DNA of 64,000 nucleotides from Ureibacillus thermophilus (GTDB taxonomy: Bacteria > Bacillota > Bacilli > Bacillales_A > Planococcaceae), in NCBI RefSeq assembly GCF_042657185.1, contig NZ_JBHSNN010000010.1, one strand, 5' to 3'. Made by a program: the position numbers and the translations under genes. This document shows positions 45,162-53,630 of this stretch, in pieces (the stretch's first letter is position 1; each line of letters begins with the position of its first letter). The notes under the pieces are model-generated. The model did no database searches. It saw only the letters and a list, made by a program, of their open reading frames with translations, and had not been told where the DNA came from.

Positions 45162-45187
45162 ATTATCATATAAAGTAGGGGTTTACT

Positions 45188-45811
45188 ATGAGGCATCCTG
45201 ACATTAACTCATTGCACTTAGACATTTTGAAGGAAATCGGAAATATCGGCGCCGCTCATGCAGCTACAGCTCTTTCCAATTTGTTAAATAAAAAAATTGA
45301 AATGCGTGTTCCAAAAGCAGAAATGATTACATTTAATGAAATGGTAGAAATGATGGGCGGAGCCGAGCGAGTTGTCGTTGGCATTTACTTGCGGATCGAA
45401 GGTGATTTAGAGGGCAGCATGTTCTTTATACTGCCTATTGAACAGGCAAACCGTTTTATTCAGCATCTTATTCACGAAGAACATTTTGATTTTCGCACCA
45501 ATGCTTCCGATTTAGGAATGTCTGCTATGCAAGAGATGGGGAATATTTTATCTGGTTCTTATTTATCAGCTATGTCTGACTTTTTGAATTTAAATATATA
45601 TCCTACAGTGCCTGGTTTAAGCATCGATATGTTCGGGGCGATTATTAGTATTGGTCTTATTGAGATTTCTCAAGTAAGCGATTATGTAATTATGATTGAC
45701 ACATCCATTTTAGAAGAGGGGCTAGAAAATACGGAAATGAAAGGACATTTTCTGCTATTACCTTCTCCCGAGTCTTTTGATGTAATTTTTAAGGCGTTAG
45801 GGGTTGTATAA
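45188..45811 (+). CDS. cheC: CheY-P phosphatase CheC
   Basis: CheC dephosphorylates CheY-P and regulates CheD. The 207-residue protein has the paired active-site helices of the family (LKEIGNIGAAHAATALSNLLNK; AMQEMGNILSGSYLSAM), each with Glu and Asn. Its gene is followed two bases later by its partner cheD. Confidence 0.95.
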   Translation: MRHPDINSLHLDILKEIGNIGAAHAATALSNLLNKKIEMRVPKAEMITFNEMVEMMGGAERVVVGIYLRIEGDLEGSMFFILPIEQANRFIQHLIHEEHFDFRTNASDLGMSAMQEMGNILSGSYLSAMSDFLNLNIYPTVPGLSIDMFGAIISIGLIEISQVSDYVIMIDTSILEEGLENTEMKGHFLLLPSPESFDVIFKALGVV

Positions 45812-45812
45812 T

Positions 45813-46316
45813 ATGTTTACTCCAAAGTCAGGGAAGATTGTTAAAGTGGGTATTGCCCAAATGGATGTGGCCAAATCTCCCGATACAATACGGACATCAG
45901 GTTTAGGTTCATGTGTAGGAGTCGTTTTATATGACGAGACAAAAAAAATTGCAGGACTTGTTCATGTTATGTTGCCGGATTCTTCCTTGAGCCGAACCGA
46001 GACAATCAATACCGCAAAATTTGCTGATACTGGCGTCAAGGCGCTTTTGGATAAATTGTTGATAGAAGGTGCCCAAAAATATCGCCTGAAAGCGAAAATT
46101 GCGGGTGGGGCGCAAATGTTCCAATTTTCTTCTGCGAAAGAAATGATGAGAATAGGTCCTCGTAATGTTGAGGCTGTGAAAAAAGTATTAAATGAATTAG
46201 GGATTCCTCTTATTGCAGAAGATACGGGAGGAAATTCCGGAAGAACCATTGAATTTGATCCGGCAACGAGTAAATTAATGATTCGTACAGTGAATCAAGG
46301 GGTGAGCGAAATTTAA
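45813..46316 (+). CDS. cheD: Chemoreceptor glutamine deamidase CheD
   Basis: CheD deamidates receptor glutamines and shuttles between receptors and CheC. The 167-residue protein has the catalytic Cys in SGLGSCVGVVLYDE and the His in AGLVHVMLPDS. The ATG at 45813 follows TAGGGG; an in-frame TTG at 45804 would overlap cheC. It overlaps the next gene by one base. Confidence 0.95.
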   Translation: MFTPKSGKIVKVGIAQMDVAKSPDTIRTSGLGSCVGVVLYDETKKIAGLVHVMLPDSSLSRTETINTAKFADTGVKALLDKLLIEGAQKYRLKAKIAGGAQMFQFSSAKEMMRIGPRNVEAVKKVLNELGIPLIAEDTGGNSGRTIEFDPATSKLMIRTVNQGVSEI

Positions 46317-46663
46317 TGTATGGTTCCATTCTCATAAATTGTTGGGGTAGTTTAATCGCTTTTACAATTACATTTATATGGATGTACCAAAATTCCATTT
46401 TCCCTTCTCGCATTTTAATCGTATCATTTATCGTTGCATTCGCCGCCTTTCTTTTATTTTTTGCTGTGCGATATTTAATCGCTTATATTACATATACTCC
46501 AAATGATGAATTATTTGAAAAGTTTATTGAGGAAGCAAAATTAAAAGAAAAAGATGATGAAGAAGAGGAAATAGAAGAAGGTAGAAATCCATCGAAAGTT
46601 GAATTTCAAGATGACGATCCTGAAGAAATCGCCAAAATTGTAAGGACAATGCTGCACGACTAA
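46316..46663 (+). CDS. Unknown two-helix membrane protein between cheD and sigD
   Basis: I do not recognise this 115-residue protein. It has two hydrophobic helices (about residues 6-23 and 33-56, INCWGSLIAFTITFIWMY and ILIVSFIVAFAAFLLFFAV) and then a highly acidic cytoplasmic tail (KEKDDEEEEIEEGRNP, with DDDPEEIAKIVRTMLHD at the end). Its ATG shares a base with the cheD stop (TAATG), so it is co-translated with the chemotaxis genes. In B. subtilis nothing lies between cheD and sigD. A role near the flagellar or chemosensory apparatus is only suggested by position. Confidence 0.75.
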   Translation: MYGSILINCWGSLIAFTITFIWMYQNSIFPSRILIVSFIVAFAAFLLFFAVRYLIAYITYTPNDELFEKFIEEAKLKEKDDEEEEIEEGRNPSKVEFQDDDPEEIAKIVRTMLHD

Positions 46664-46803
46664 GATGCTTAAGTACTATTTTCCTGTTTTTTATACAAGT
46701 TGAATCCATTTTTTAGTCTCTTTTCCATAAACGTTAAGAAAAATACTCACCAATAACCGGATGATTTAGTCCTATTGAAACCGATGTTTTTTGTTTCTAT
46801 CTT

Positions 46804-46812
46804 TGGTATAAT
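46804..46812 (+). promoter_or_regulatory. Extended -10 promoter directly upstream of sigD
   Basis: TGGTATAAT (TG-N-TATAAT, -10 at 46807-46812) is a perfect extended -10 about 40 bp before the sigD start. No good -35 is seen. It lies in a 190-bp gap, the longest within the fla/che cluster. Confidence 0.5.
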
Positions 46813-46853
46813 TATCAGTAATAAAAGGCGTTTCGTAAAGAAAGGTGGGTTCG

Positions 46854-47618
46854 ATGGTAAGTAAGCTGGATGAGCAAGAATTATGGAATAGCTGGATAAA
46901 TGATCGAGATCCGCATGCTGGAAATTTATTAATTAAAAAATATCAACCCCTTGTTTCTTATCATGTGCAAAGAATTGGATCTGGACTTCCTAAAAATGTC
47001 TCTCGAGATGACTTGACTAGTTTGGGAATGATGGGACTTTTTGACGCCTTAAATAAATTTGATATTAATCGAGACTTAAAGTTTGATACATATGCATCGT
47101 TTCGAGTCCGAGGAGCTATTATTGACGGGCTTCGGAAGGAGGATTGGTTGCCGCGTTCTGCTCGGGAAAAAGCAAAAAAAATGGAAGCTATGATTGAACA
47201 ATTAGAGCAGAAATTGATGCGCCACGCTACCCCTGAAGAATTGGCTGAACATATGAATATGCCAGTTGAAGAAGTTTACCAGACGGTGCAAGAACATTTC
47301 TTTTCAAATGTTTTATCTCTCAATGAAACGCAGCCGGATCAAGACGATGCTGATGGAAAGACATTTGTGATTCGAGACGAAAATATTCGAACACCTGAAC
47401 AAGAAACGATACATAAAGAACTTGTCGAAGAACTTGCAGAAAACATAAAAAAATTAAGTGAAAAAGAACAACTTGTATTAAGTCTTTTTTATTCTGAAGA
47501 AATGACTTTAACAGAAATAGGAGAAGTATTGAATCTATCAACTTCGCGAATTTCACAAATTCATTCAAAAGCGTTGTTGAAATTGAGAAAGCTGCTCTCA
47601 AACGAGGTGAACTCTTAA
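46854..47618 (+). CDS. sigD: RNA polymerase sigma factor SigD
   Basis: Sigma-D (sigma-28) directs flagellin, motor, autolysin and chemoreceptor genes. The 254-residue protein has sigma regions 2 (LTSLGMMGLFDALNKFDINRDLKFDTYASFRVRGAIIDGLRKEDWLPRS), 3 and 4 (LSLFYSEEMTLTEIGEVLNLSTSRISQIHSKALLKLR). The ATG at 46854 is chosen because AGGTGG (46843-46848) is its ribosome binding site; the in-frame GTG at 46845 lies inside it. A local promoter candidate precedes it. Confidence 0.97.
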   Translation: MVSKLDEQELWNSWINDRDPHAGNLLIKKYQPLVSYHVQRIGSGLPKNVSRDDLTSLGMMGLFDALNKFDINRDLKFDTYASFRVRGAIIDGLRKEDWLPRSAREKAKKMEAMIEQLEQKLMRHATPEELAEHMNMPVEEVYQTVQEHFFSNVLSLNETQPDQDDADGKTFVIRDENIRTPEQETIHKELVEELAENIKKLSEKEQLVLSLFYSEEMTLTEIGEVLNLSTSRISQIHSKALLKLRKLLSNEVNS

Positions 47619-47634
47619 AGTAGGAGCGAGGCGA

Positions 47635-47946
47635 ATGAGTTTAAAAGGTGTTGAATTGCAAATCGCTATTCCGAAAACGGTAGATGCCGGAAAAATGGCT
47701 GAACAACATCAACAGAATGTTGTTCAGCAACAATTTCACGCAAACGAAGCATTAAAAAGAGATATTGAAAAAAAGCAACTTACCGTGAACGACACCGAAA
47801 AAATTTCTGGCGTATCTGAACGGGATAAGGAAAAAGAAGGCTCTGGAAAAGAATCAAACCACAACCAAAAAGGACGCAAAAAACATCAAGAACAAGTGGA
47901 AGCAAAACATCCATATAAAGGGAATTTCATTGATTTTAGCGGATAG
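47635..47946 (+). CDS. Conserved small flagellar-cluster protein, function unknown
   Basis: The 103-residue hydrophilic protein has an N-terminal MSLKGVELQIAIPKTVDAGKM segment, a Gln- and Lys-rich probably disordered middle, and a C-terminal motif HPYKGNFIDFSG. Similar N- and C-terminal ends occur, as far as I recall, in small proteins beside sigma-D-type genes in other Firmicutes. No membrane segment or enzyme motif is seen. It starts 16 bases after sigD and ends eight before swrB. Confidence 0.72.
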   Translation: MSLKGVELQIAIPKTVDAGKMAEQHQQNVVQQQFHANEALKRDIEKKQLTVNDTEKISGVSERDKEKEGSGKESNHNQKGRKKHQEQVEAKHPYKGNFIDFSG

Positions 47947-47954
47947 GGGATTAT

Positions 47955-48524
47955 ATGGCTGCAGTATTTATCATTTTACTCATCATTTCTCAACTAATTT
48001 GTTTTTTTCTAATATTTATTTTAAATTCTAAAATTTCAAAGTATAAAGATTTGGAATTACGTCAAGATAAGCTAATGGATGAAATCGAAAATGCCATTAG
48101 CGTTTATTTGTTGGAGTTTAAAGAAGAAAATGATCGATTTATTAAGGAGTTATCAAACATTAAACCCTCTCAACAGACCGTTCAACCTTCTAAAGAATCA
48201 AAACCTGTATTAGAAGTTATTAATAAAAACAGCTCAGAAAAAAACGGAATGGATATTGAAAAAATTCCCGTTGTCCCTAAAACGGTTGCTAAAAATGCTT
48301 ACATTAAGCAAAAAAAGAACGCAACTACAGAACAAGAAAAAATGCCTGAAACAGCAGGAAATGAAAATGGACAGAATCCAAAAGGTGAAATGAATCAGAA
48401 GGAAATGTCCTTTAAAGAAAAAGTAATCGCTCTTCATCAAGAAGGGAAATCAATCGAAGAAATTGCAAAAATTACGCAAAAAGGAAAAACGGAAATTGAA
48501 CTATTGTTAAAGTTCCAAGCATAA
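47955..48524 (+). CDS. swrB: Swarming protein SwrB-like (YlxL)
   Basis: SwrB promotes maturation of the flagellar export apparatus through FliP in B. subtilis. This 189-residue protein matches in architecture: one N-terminal transmembrane helix (residues 3-24), a coiled coil (28-70), a low-complexity Lys/Glu linker, and a C-terminal helical DNA-binding-like motif (FKEKVIALHQEGKSIEEIAKITQKGKTEIELLLKF). Sequence is divergent, so the call rests on position at the end of fla/che and on domain layout. It closes the operon. Confidence 0.8.
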   Translation: MAAVFIILLIISQLICFFLIFILNSKISKYKDLELRQDKLMDEIENAISVYLLEFKEENDRFIKELSNIKPSQQTVQPSKESKPVLEVINKNSSEKNGMDIEKIPVVPKTVAKNAYIKQKKNATTEQEKMPETAGNENGQNPKGEMNQKEMSFKEKVIALHQEGKSIEEIAKITQKGKTEIELLLKFQA

Positions 48525-48529
48525 ACTTC

Positions 48530-48558
48530 TTGCACAGTAAAAGGCTTTGTGTTATATT
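48530..48558 (+). promoter_or_regulatory. Sigma-A promoter for rpsB-tsf
   Basis: TTGCAC (48530-48535) and TATATT (48553-48558) are 17 bp apart. It lies immediately after swrB, so ribosomal protein expression is independent of fla/che. Confidence 0.65.
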
Positions 48559-48564
48559 ACCAAT

Positions 48565-48655
48565 TGGTGTGATAATTACACACGCATTTTGATGGGTAAG
48601 TGGTGCTTAAAAGTAATCTTTTAAGTTGCTTATTCCATATGAAAAATGCGGAGGA
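48565..48655 (+). ncRNA. Structured 5' leader of rpsB
   Basis: Three nested helices can be drawn: CGCATTTT (48583-48590) with AAAATGCG (48643-48650); ATGGGTAAG (48592-48600) with CTTATTCCAT (48629-48638, one bulge and a G-T pair); and TTAAAAG (48607-48613) with CTTTTAA (48618-48624). The long arm ends before the ribosome binding site at 48670. An S2 autoregulatory function is inference. Confidence 0.5.
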
Positions 48656-48682
48656 ATAAAACCAATAGTAGGAGGAAAATTC

Positions 48683-49402
48683 ATGTCAGTAATCTCAATG
48701 AAACAATTATTAGAAGCAGGTGTACATTTCGGTCACCAAACTCGCCGTTGGAATCCAAAAATGAAAAAATACATTTTTGTTGAACGTAACGGCATTTACA
48801 TTATCGACTTGCAAAAAACTGTAAAAAAATTAGAAGAAGCTTACGAGTTCATGCGTCAAGTTGGTGCAAACGGCGGTAAAGTTCTTTTTGTTGGTACGAA
48901 AAAACAAGCACAAGACGCTATTAAAGAAGAAGCTGAACGTTCTGGCAACTTCTACATTAACCAACGCTGGTTAGGTGGAACATTAACAAACTTCGACACA
49001 ATTAAAAAACGTGTTGCACGTATGAAAGAAATCGAAAAAATGGAAGAAGAAGGAATTTTTGATGTTCTTCCTAAAAAAGAAGTTATGAAATTGAAAAAAG
49101 AACATGAACGTTTAGTGAAATTCCTTGGCGGTATCCGCGACATGAACGAATTACCTGATGTACTATTCGTAGTTGACCCACGCAAAGAACGCATCGCTGT
49201 AGCTGAAGCTCGTAAATTAAATATTCCGATTGTAGGAATTGTTGATACAAACTGCGATCCAGATGAAATCGACTACGTAATTCCTGCAAACGATGATGCG
49301 ATTCGTGCTGTGAAATTATTAACAGCTAAAATTGCAGATGCTCTTATCGAGTCTAAACAAGGTGAATCAGAAGCTCCAGCTGAAGAAGTAGTTGCTGAGT
49401 AA
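48683..49402 (+). CDS. rpsB: 30S ribosomal protein S2
   Basis: S2 binds the 30S subunit late in assembly. The 239-residue protein has the family motifs ISMKQLLEAGVHFGHQTRRWNPKM, NQRWLGGTLTNF and PIVGIVDTNCDPDEIDY. The ATG at 48683 is preceded by AGGAGG; the in-frame ATG at 48626 is rejected because it lies in the structured leader. Codon use is of the highly expressed type. An intercistronic terminator separates it from tsf. Confidence 0.98.
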   Translation: MSVISMKQLLEAGVHFGHQTRRWNPKMKKYIFVERNGIYIIDLQKTVKKLEEAYEFMRQVGANGGKVLFVGTKKQAQDAIKEEAERSGNFYINQRWLGGTLTNFDTIKKRVARMKEIEKMEEEGIFDVLPKKEVMKLKKEHERLVKFLGGIRDMNELPDVLFVVDPRKERIAVAEARKLNIPIVGIVDTNCDPDEIDYVIPANDDAIRAVKLLTAKIADALIESKQGESEAPAEEVVAE

Positions 49403-49412
49403 TTCGCTGCTA

Positions 49413-49452
49413 CAAGGGTGATAAGTGACTGTTTCACTTATCACCTTTTTTT
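49413..49452 (+). terminator. Terminator between rpsB and tsf
   Basis: GGTGATAAGTGA (49417-49428) pairs perfectly with TCACTTATCACC (49434-49445), followed by seven T. It probably lowers tsf expression relative to rpsB by partial read-through. Confidence 0.85.
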
Positions 49453-49528
49453 AAGAAACAATGGTTTCTGATAAGCAAAATGGCTAAAACTTAATAGTAA
49501 ACAATCATGATTCAAGGAGGAACTTTCA

Positions 49529-50416
49529 ATGGCAATTACTGCACAATTAGTAAAAGAACTTCGTGAAAAAACGGGCGCAGGTATGATGGATTGTAAAAAA
49601 GCCCTTGTAGAAACAAACGGCGACATCGAAGCTGCCATCGATTACCTACGTGAAAAAGGTTTAGCTTCTGCAAGCAAAAAAGCTGACCGCATCGCAGCTG
49701 AAGGTACAACTTACATTTTAACAGAAGGAAACGAGGCAGTAATTTTAGAAGTAAACGCTGAAACAGACTTCGTTGCGAAAAACAACCAATTCCAAGAATT
49801 AGTAAAAAGCTTAGCGGCACAATTATTAAAAGCAAAACCTGAATCTTTAGAAGCAGCTTTAGAAGTGAAAAATGAAGAGGGAGCAACAATTGCAGAACAA
49901 ATTTCATCTGCGGTTGCAACTATTGGTGAAAAAATCACTCTTCGTCGTTTCGAAATTAAAACGAAAACAGACGCTGATTCATTCGGTTCTTACCTACACA
50001 TGGGAGGCCGCATCGGTGTATTAGTAGTTCTTGAAGGTTCAACAGATGCTGATGCAGCAAAAGATATCGCAATGCACATTGCAGCAATCAATCCAAAATA
50101 CATCTCTCGTGATGAAGTACCTGCGGAAGAAGTTGAACGTGAACGCAAAGTATTAACAGAACAAGCATTAAACGAAGGTAAACCAGAAAACATTGTGGCA
50201 AAAATGGTTGAAGGACGTCTTGGAAAATTCTTCGAGCAAGTTTGCTTACTTGAACAAGCATTTGTTAAAGATTCTGATCAAAAAGTTCGCGATTTCGTGA
50301 AATCTAAAGGCGGTAACGTAACTGCATTCGTACGCTACGAAGTTGGAGAAGGCATTGAAAAACGCGAAGATAACTTTGCAGAAGAAGTAATGAGCCAAGT
50401 GAAAGGCAATAAATAA
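49529..50416 (+). CDS. tsf: Translation elongation factor Ts
   Basis: EF-Ts is the nucleotide exchange factor of EF-Tu. The 295-residue protein has the UBA-like N terminus (VKELREKTGAGMMDCKKALVETNGDIEAAIDYLREKG) and the TDFVAKNNQF core motif. AAGGAGG precedes the ATG. It has optimal codon use and is followed by a terminator-like hairpin. Confidence 0.98.
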   Translation: MAITAQLVKELREKTGAGMMDCKKALVETNGDIEAAIDYLREKGLASASKKADRIAAEGTTYILTEGNEAVILEVNAETDFVAKNNQFQELVKSLAAQLLKAKPESLEAALEVKNEEGATIAEQISSAVATIGEKITLRRFEIKTKTDADSFGSYLHMGGRIGVLVVLEGSTDADAAKDIAMHIAAINPKYISRDEVPAEEVERERKVLTEQALNEGKPENIVAKMVEGRLGKFFEQVCLLEQAFVKDSDQKVRDFVKSKGGNVTAFVRYEVGEGIEKREDNFAEEVMSQVKGNK

Positions 50417-50441
50417 TAAAAGCATAAATACACAAACTTTA

Positions 50442-50471
50442 TGGGGAGCACTCTAAGTGTTCCCTATTTTT
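50442..50471 (+). terminator. Terminator between tsf and pyrH
   Basis: GGGAGCACT (50444-50452) pairs with AGTGTTCCC (50456-50464, one G-T pair) around a three-base loop, followed by TATTTTT. Confidence 0.75.
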
Positions 50472-50511
50472 CAGAATAAAAATTTGTATAAACGGGTAAT
50501 GGAGGTTTACT

Positions 50512-51240
50512 ATGAGTGGTGTGCCGCAATATAAACGAGTTGTAATCAAAATTAGTGGTGAAGCATTAGCAGGGGAAGCAGGATTTGGCATTTCACCTAA
50601 AATTATCAAATCTGTTGCTGAAGATATTAAAGAAGTTGTCGATCTTGGTGTAGAAGTTGCAGTTGTAGTTGGCGGAGGAAACATTTGGCGTGGTAAAATA
50701 GGTAGTGAAATGGGAATGGATCGTGCTTCTGCCGATTATATGGGCATGCTTGCAACTGTCATGAACTCTCTTGCATTGCAAGATGCATTAGAAAAGTTAG
50801 AAGTGGAAACTCGTGTACAATCTTCTATTGTAATGACCCAAGTGGCGGAGCCTTACATACGTCGAAAAGCTGTGCGTCATCTTGAAAAAGGACGTGTCGT
50901 GATTTTCGCTGCTGGAACTGGAAATCCATTTTTCTCCACTGATACAACGGCTGCTTTAAGAGCTGCTGAAATTGATGCAGATGCTATTTTAATGGCGAAA
51001 AACAATGTGGACGGCGTTTATTCAGCAGATCCGAAAATTCATCGTGATGCGGTTAAATACGATACACTCACTTATTTAGACGTCATTCAACAAGGTTTAC
51101 AAGTAATGGATTCCACAGCTTCCACATTGTGTATGGACAACGACATCCCATTAATAGTATTCTCTATAATGGAAAAAGGTAACATTAAACGCGCTGTATT
51201 AGGCGACAAAATTGGGACAGTTGTTAGGAGGAATGCATAA
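50512..51240 (+). CDS. pyrH: Uridylate kinase
   Basis: PyrH phosphorylates UMP to UDP. The 242-residue hexameric amino-acid-kinase-fold protein has YKRVVIKISGEALAGEAGFGI, VVGGGNIWRGKIG, and VDGVYSADPKIHRDAVKYD. It overlaps frr by one base. Confidence 0.98.
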   Translation: MSGVPQYKRVVIKISGEALAGEAGFGISPKIIKSVAEDIKEVVDLGVEVAVVVGGGNIWRGKIGSEMGMDRASADYMGMLATVMNSLALQDALEKLEVETRVQSSIVMTQVAEPYIRRKAVRHLEKGRVVIFAAGTGNPFFSTDTTAALRAAEIDADAILMAKNNVDGVYSADPKIHRDAVKYDTLTYLDVIQQGLQVMDSTASTLCMDNDIPLIVFSIMEKGNIKRAVLGDKIGTVVRRNA

Positions 51241-51794
51241 TGAATAGTGTGTATGAACAAGCGAAGGAAAAAATGAACAAATCCATCACTGCTTTTACGC
51301 GGGAACTTTCATCAATCCGTGCGGGCCGTGCGAACGCAAAGTTGCTTGATCGGATTACTGTAGAATATTATGGAGTGCCAACACCAGTGAATCAACTTGC
51401 GGGTATCACAACCCCAGAAGCACGTCTTCTTGTCATTACACCTTATGATAAATCCATTTTAGGCGAAATTGAAAAGGCGATTTTAAAATCTGACATCGGT
51501 ATTACACCAACAAACGATGGAAATGTGATTCGTTTGACAATCCCTCCTTTAACGGAAGAACGCCGTAAAGAATTGGTAAAAATCGTAAAAAAAGAGGCGG
51601 AAGAAGCTCGGGTTGCAATCCGCAATGTGCGCCGTGACGCTAATGATGAATTGAAAAAAATGGAGAAAAATGGTGAAATTACTGAAGATGAATTGCGCGG
51701 TCATGTCAATGATATTCAAAAATTAACGGATGAATACATCGCAAAAGTTGACAGCTTAGCAAAAGAAAAAGAAGATGAAATCCTTTCAATATAA
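51240..51794 (+). CDS. frr: Ribosome recycling factor
   Basis: RRF splits post-termination ribosomes together with EF-G. The 184-residue protein has ELSSIRAGRANAKLLDRITVEYYG and the long three-helix bundle (IRNVRRDANDELKKMEKNGEITEDEL). Its ATG shares a base with the pyrH stop, so expression is coupled. A terminator follows. Confidence 0.98.
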   Translation: MNSVYEQAKEKMNKSITAFTRELSSIRAGRANAKLLDRITVEYYGVPTPVNQLAGITTPEARLLVITPYDKSILGEIEKAILKSDIGITPTNDGNVIRLTIPPLTEERRKELVKIVKKEAEEARVAIRNVRRDANDELKKMEKNGEITEDELRGHVNDIQKLTDEYIAKVDSLAKEKEDEILSI

Positions 51795-51827
51795 AGGTTT
51801 AGTCAACAAGAACTTTCTATAGATTGT

Positions 51828-51856
51828 GACGTCCTCTTCTCTAGGACGTCTTTTTC
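51828..51856 (+). terminator. Terminator after frr
   Basis: GACGTCCT (51828-51835) pairs with AGGACGTC (51843-51850), followed by TTTTTC. The 180 bases from here to uppS are AT-rich; TGATATGAT near 51990 is a possible extended -10 for uppS. Confidence 0.82.
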
Positions 51857-52035
51857 ATTTCTAATTATGTAGGGGATTGTAGGAATAAATAATAATAAAT
51901 TTCCCATAAAGTAATATAAGTTCCTAAAAGAAAAAGAAAAATGCAAATAATTATCGCGGAAATAAAAGACACGTATATTGGTTTTTGATATGATTAATAA
52001 GAATACGTCCAAAACGTTGTCAGGTGGGGGAATAC

Positions 52036-52821
52036 ATGGTATTTTATAATTTTTTTAAGAAAACAAAAAATGATAAAAAAACATCCGATTTGGATGGAAA
52101 AATTGAAGTGATCCCTTCCCATATTGCAATCATAATGGACGGCAATGGACGTTGGGCCAAAAAGCGGGCGATGCCACGAATCGCTGGTCATCAAGAAGGG
52201 ATGAAAACCGTCAGAAAAATTGCTCGCGTGGCAGATGAACTAGGTGTGAAAGTATTGACGCTTTATGCTTTCTCCACAGAAAACTGGAAGCGTCCCAAAA
52301 CAGAAGTGGATTATTTAATGAGCTTACCTGAAAAATTTCTCAATGATTTTTTACCGGAAATGATGGAACGAAATATTTGTGTTCAAATGATTGGCGAAAA
52401 GGATGGTTTGCCGGAGCATACAAAGAGAGCCATAAATAATGCAATGGAAAAAACAAAAAATAATACAGGGCTTATTTTAAATTTTGCGTTAAATTATGGT
52501 AGCCGTGCTGAGATTGTCAAAGCGATGAAAAATATAATGGCCGATGTTCAAGAAGGAAAATTGTCCATTGAAGCAATTACGGAAGAAACAGTGAACCAAT
52601 ATTTAATGACGTCTCATTTGCCTGAGCCGGATTTATTGATCCGTACGAGCGGAGAAGTACGTTTGAGCAACTTTATGCTATGGCAATTAGCTTATACTGA
52701 ATTTTGGTTCACCGATACTCTCTGGCCAGACTTTGATGAAGAAAAATTTCTAGAAGCAATTTACGCTTATCAAAGAAGAAATCGTCGGTATGGTGGATTG
52801 AAAGGAGAAGAATTGTATTGA
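52036..52821 (+). CDS. uppS: Undecaprenyl diphosphate synthase
   Basis: UppS makes the C55 lipid carrier for cell-wall synthesis by cis-prenyl condensation. The 261-residue protein has the catalytic Asp35 in IIMDGNGRWAKKR, YAFSTENWKRP, and the C-terminal PDLLIRTSGEVRLSNFMLWQLAYTEFWF signature. The ATG at 52036 follows AGGTGGGG; an in-frame GTG at 52024 overlaps that site. It overlaps cdsA by four bases. Confidence 0.97.
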   Translation: MVFYNFFKKTKNDKKTSDLDGKIEVIPSHIAIIMDGNGRWAKKRAMPRIAGHQEGMKTVRKIARVADELGVKVLTLYAFSTENWKRPKTEVDYLMSLPEKFLNDFLPEMMERNICVQMIGEKDGLPEHTKRAINNAMEKTKNNTGLILNFALNYGSRAEIVKAMKNIMADVQEGKLSIEAITEETVNQYLMTSHLPEPDLLIRTSGEVRLSNFMLWQLAYTEFWFTDTLWPDFDEEKFLEAIYAYQRRNRRYGGLKGEELY

Positions 52822-53612
52822 AGCAACGGATTATCACGGGAGTGGTCGCAGCAGCATTTTTTATTCCGTTTGTCGTTTATGGTCAGCTACCATTTACTCT
52901 ATTAGTTTATGCAATGGCAACAGTCGCAATGTTTGAACTGCTTCGAATGAAGAAAATGTCCATCTTTTCAGTTCCAGGATTCATCGGATTTTTAACTGTA
53001 TATGTTTTATTAATGCCTGATGATTGGGCAAATAAAGTACACGAAGTCACGTCTTATTCGAAATTGGAATTTCTTGTCATTGCAGCTCTTTTATTATTAA
53101 TTCATTCGGTGATTGTAAAAAATCATTTTACTTTTGATGAAATTGGATTTGTTCTTCTGTCCGCATTATATGTTGGAATCGGTTTTTATTATTTGATTGA
53201 AACAAGATATGCTGGACTCCAGTTTATTATTTTTGCTTTGCTCATTGTTTGGTGCACCGATTCAGGGGCGTATTTCACAGGAAGAAAATTTGGGAAAAAC
53301 AAATTATGGCCGGAAATTTCCCCTAATAAGACTATTGAAGGTTTCTTTGGAGGGATTTTGACGGCTGTTGTATTTGCTTGCATTATGCAAATAATTTACC
53401 CCTTTGAAAAGCCTTGGTTTATACTAGTTCTTGTAACGATTATCAGCTCTATCTTTGGCCAAATGGGCGATTTAGTTGAATCGGCAATCAAAAGACATTA
53501 TGATGTAAAAGATTCAGGAAAGATCTTACCAGGACATGGAGGAATACTGGATCGATTTGATAGTTTATTATTTGTATTACCATTACTCAACTTGTTGCAT
53601 TTTGTCAATTAA
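52818..53612 (+). CDS. cdsA: Phosphatidate cytidylyltransferase
   Basis: CdsA makes CDP-diacylglycerol, the precursor of phospholipids. The 264-residue polytopic membrane protein has the C-terminal signature SAIKRHYDVKDSGKILPGHGGILDRFDSL. The start is TTG at 52818, overlapping the uppS stop (TTGA), which supports translational coupling. Confidence 0.96.
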   Translation: MKQRIITGVVAAAFFIPFVVYGQLPFTLLVYAMATVAMFELLRMKKMSIFSVPGFIGFLTVYVLLMPDDWANKVHEVTSYSKLEFLVIAALLLLIHSVIVKNHFTFDEIGFVLLSALYVGIGFYYLIETRYAGLQFIIFALLIVWCTDSGAYFTGRKFGKNKLWPEISPNKTIEGFFGGILTAVVFACIMQIIYPFEKPWFILVLVTIISSIFGQMGDLVESAIKRHYDVKDSGKILPGHGGILDRFDSLLFVLPLLNLLHFVN

Positions 53613-53630
53613 TGAAGGGAAGGACCCAAA

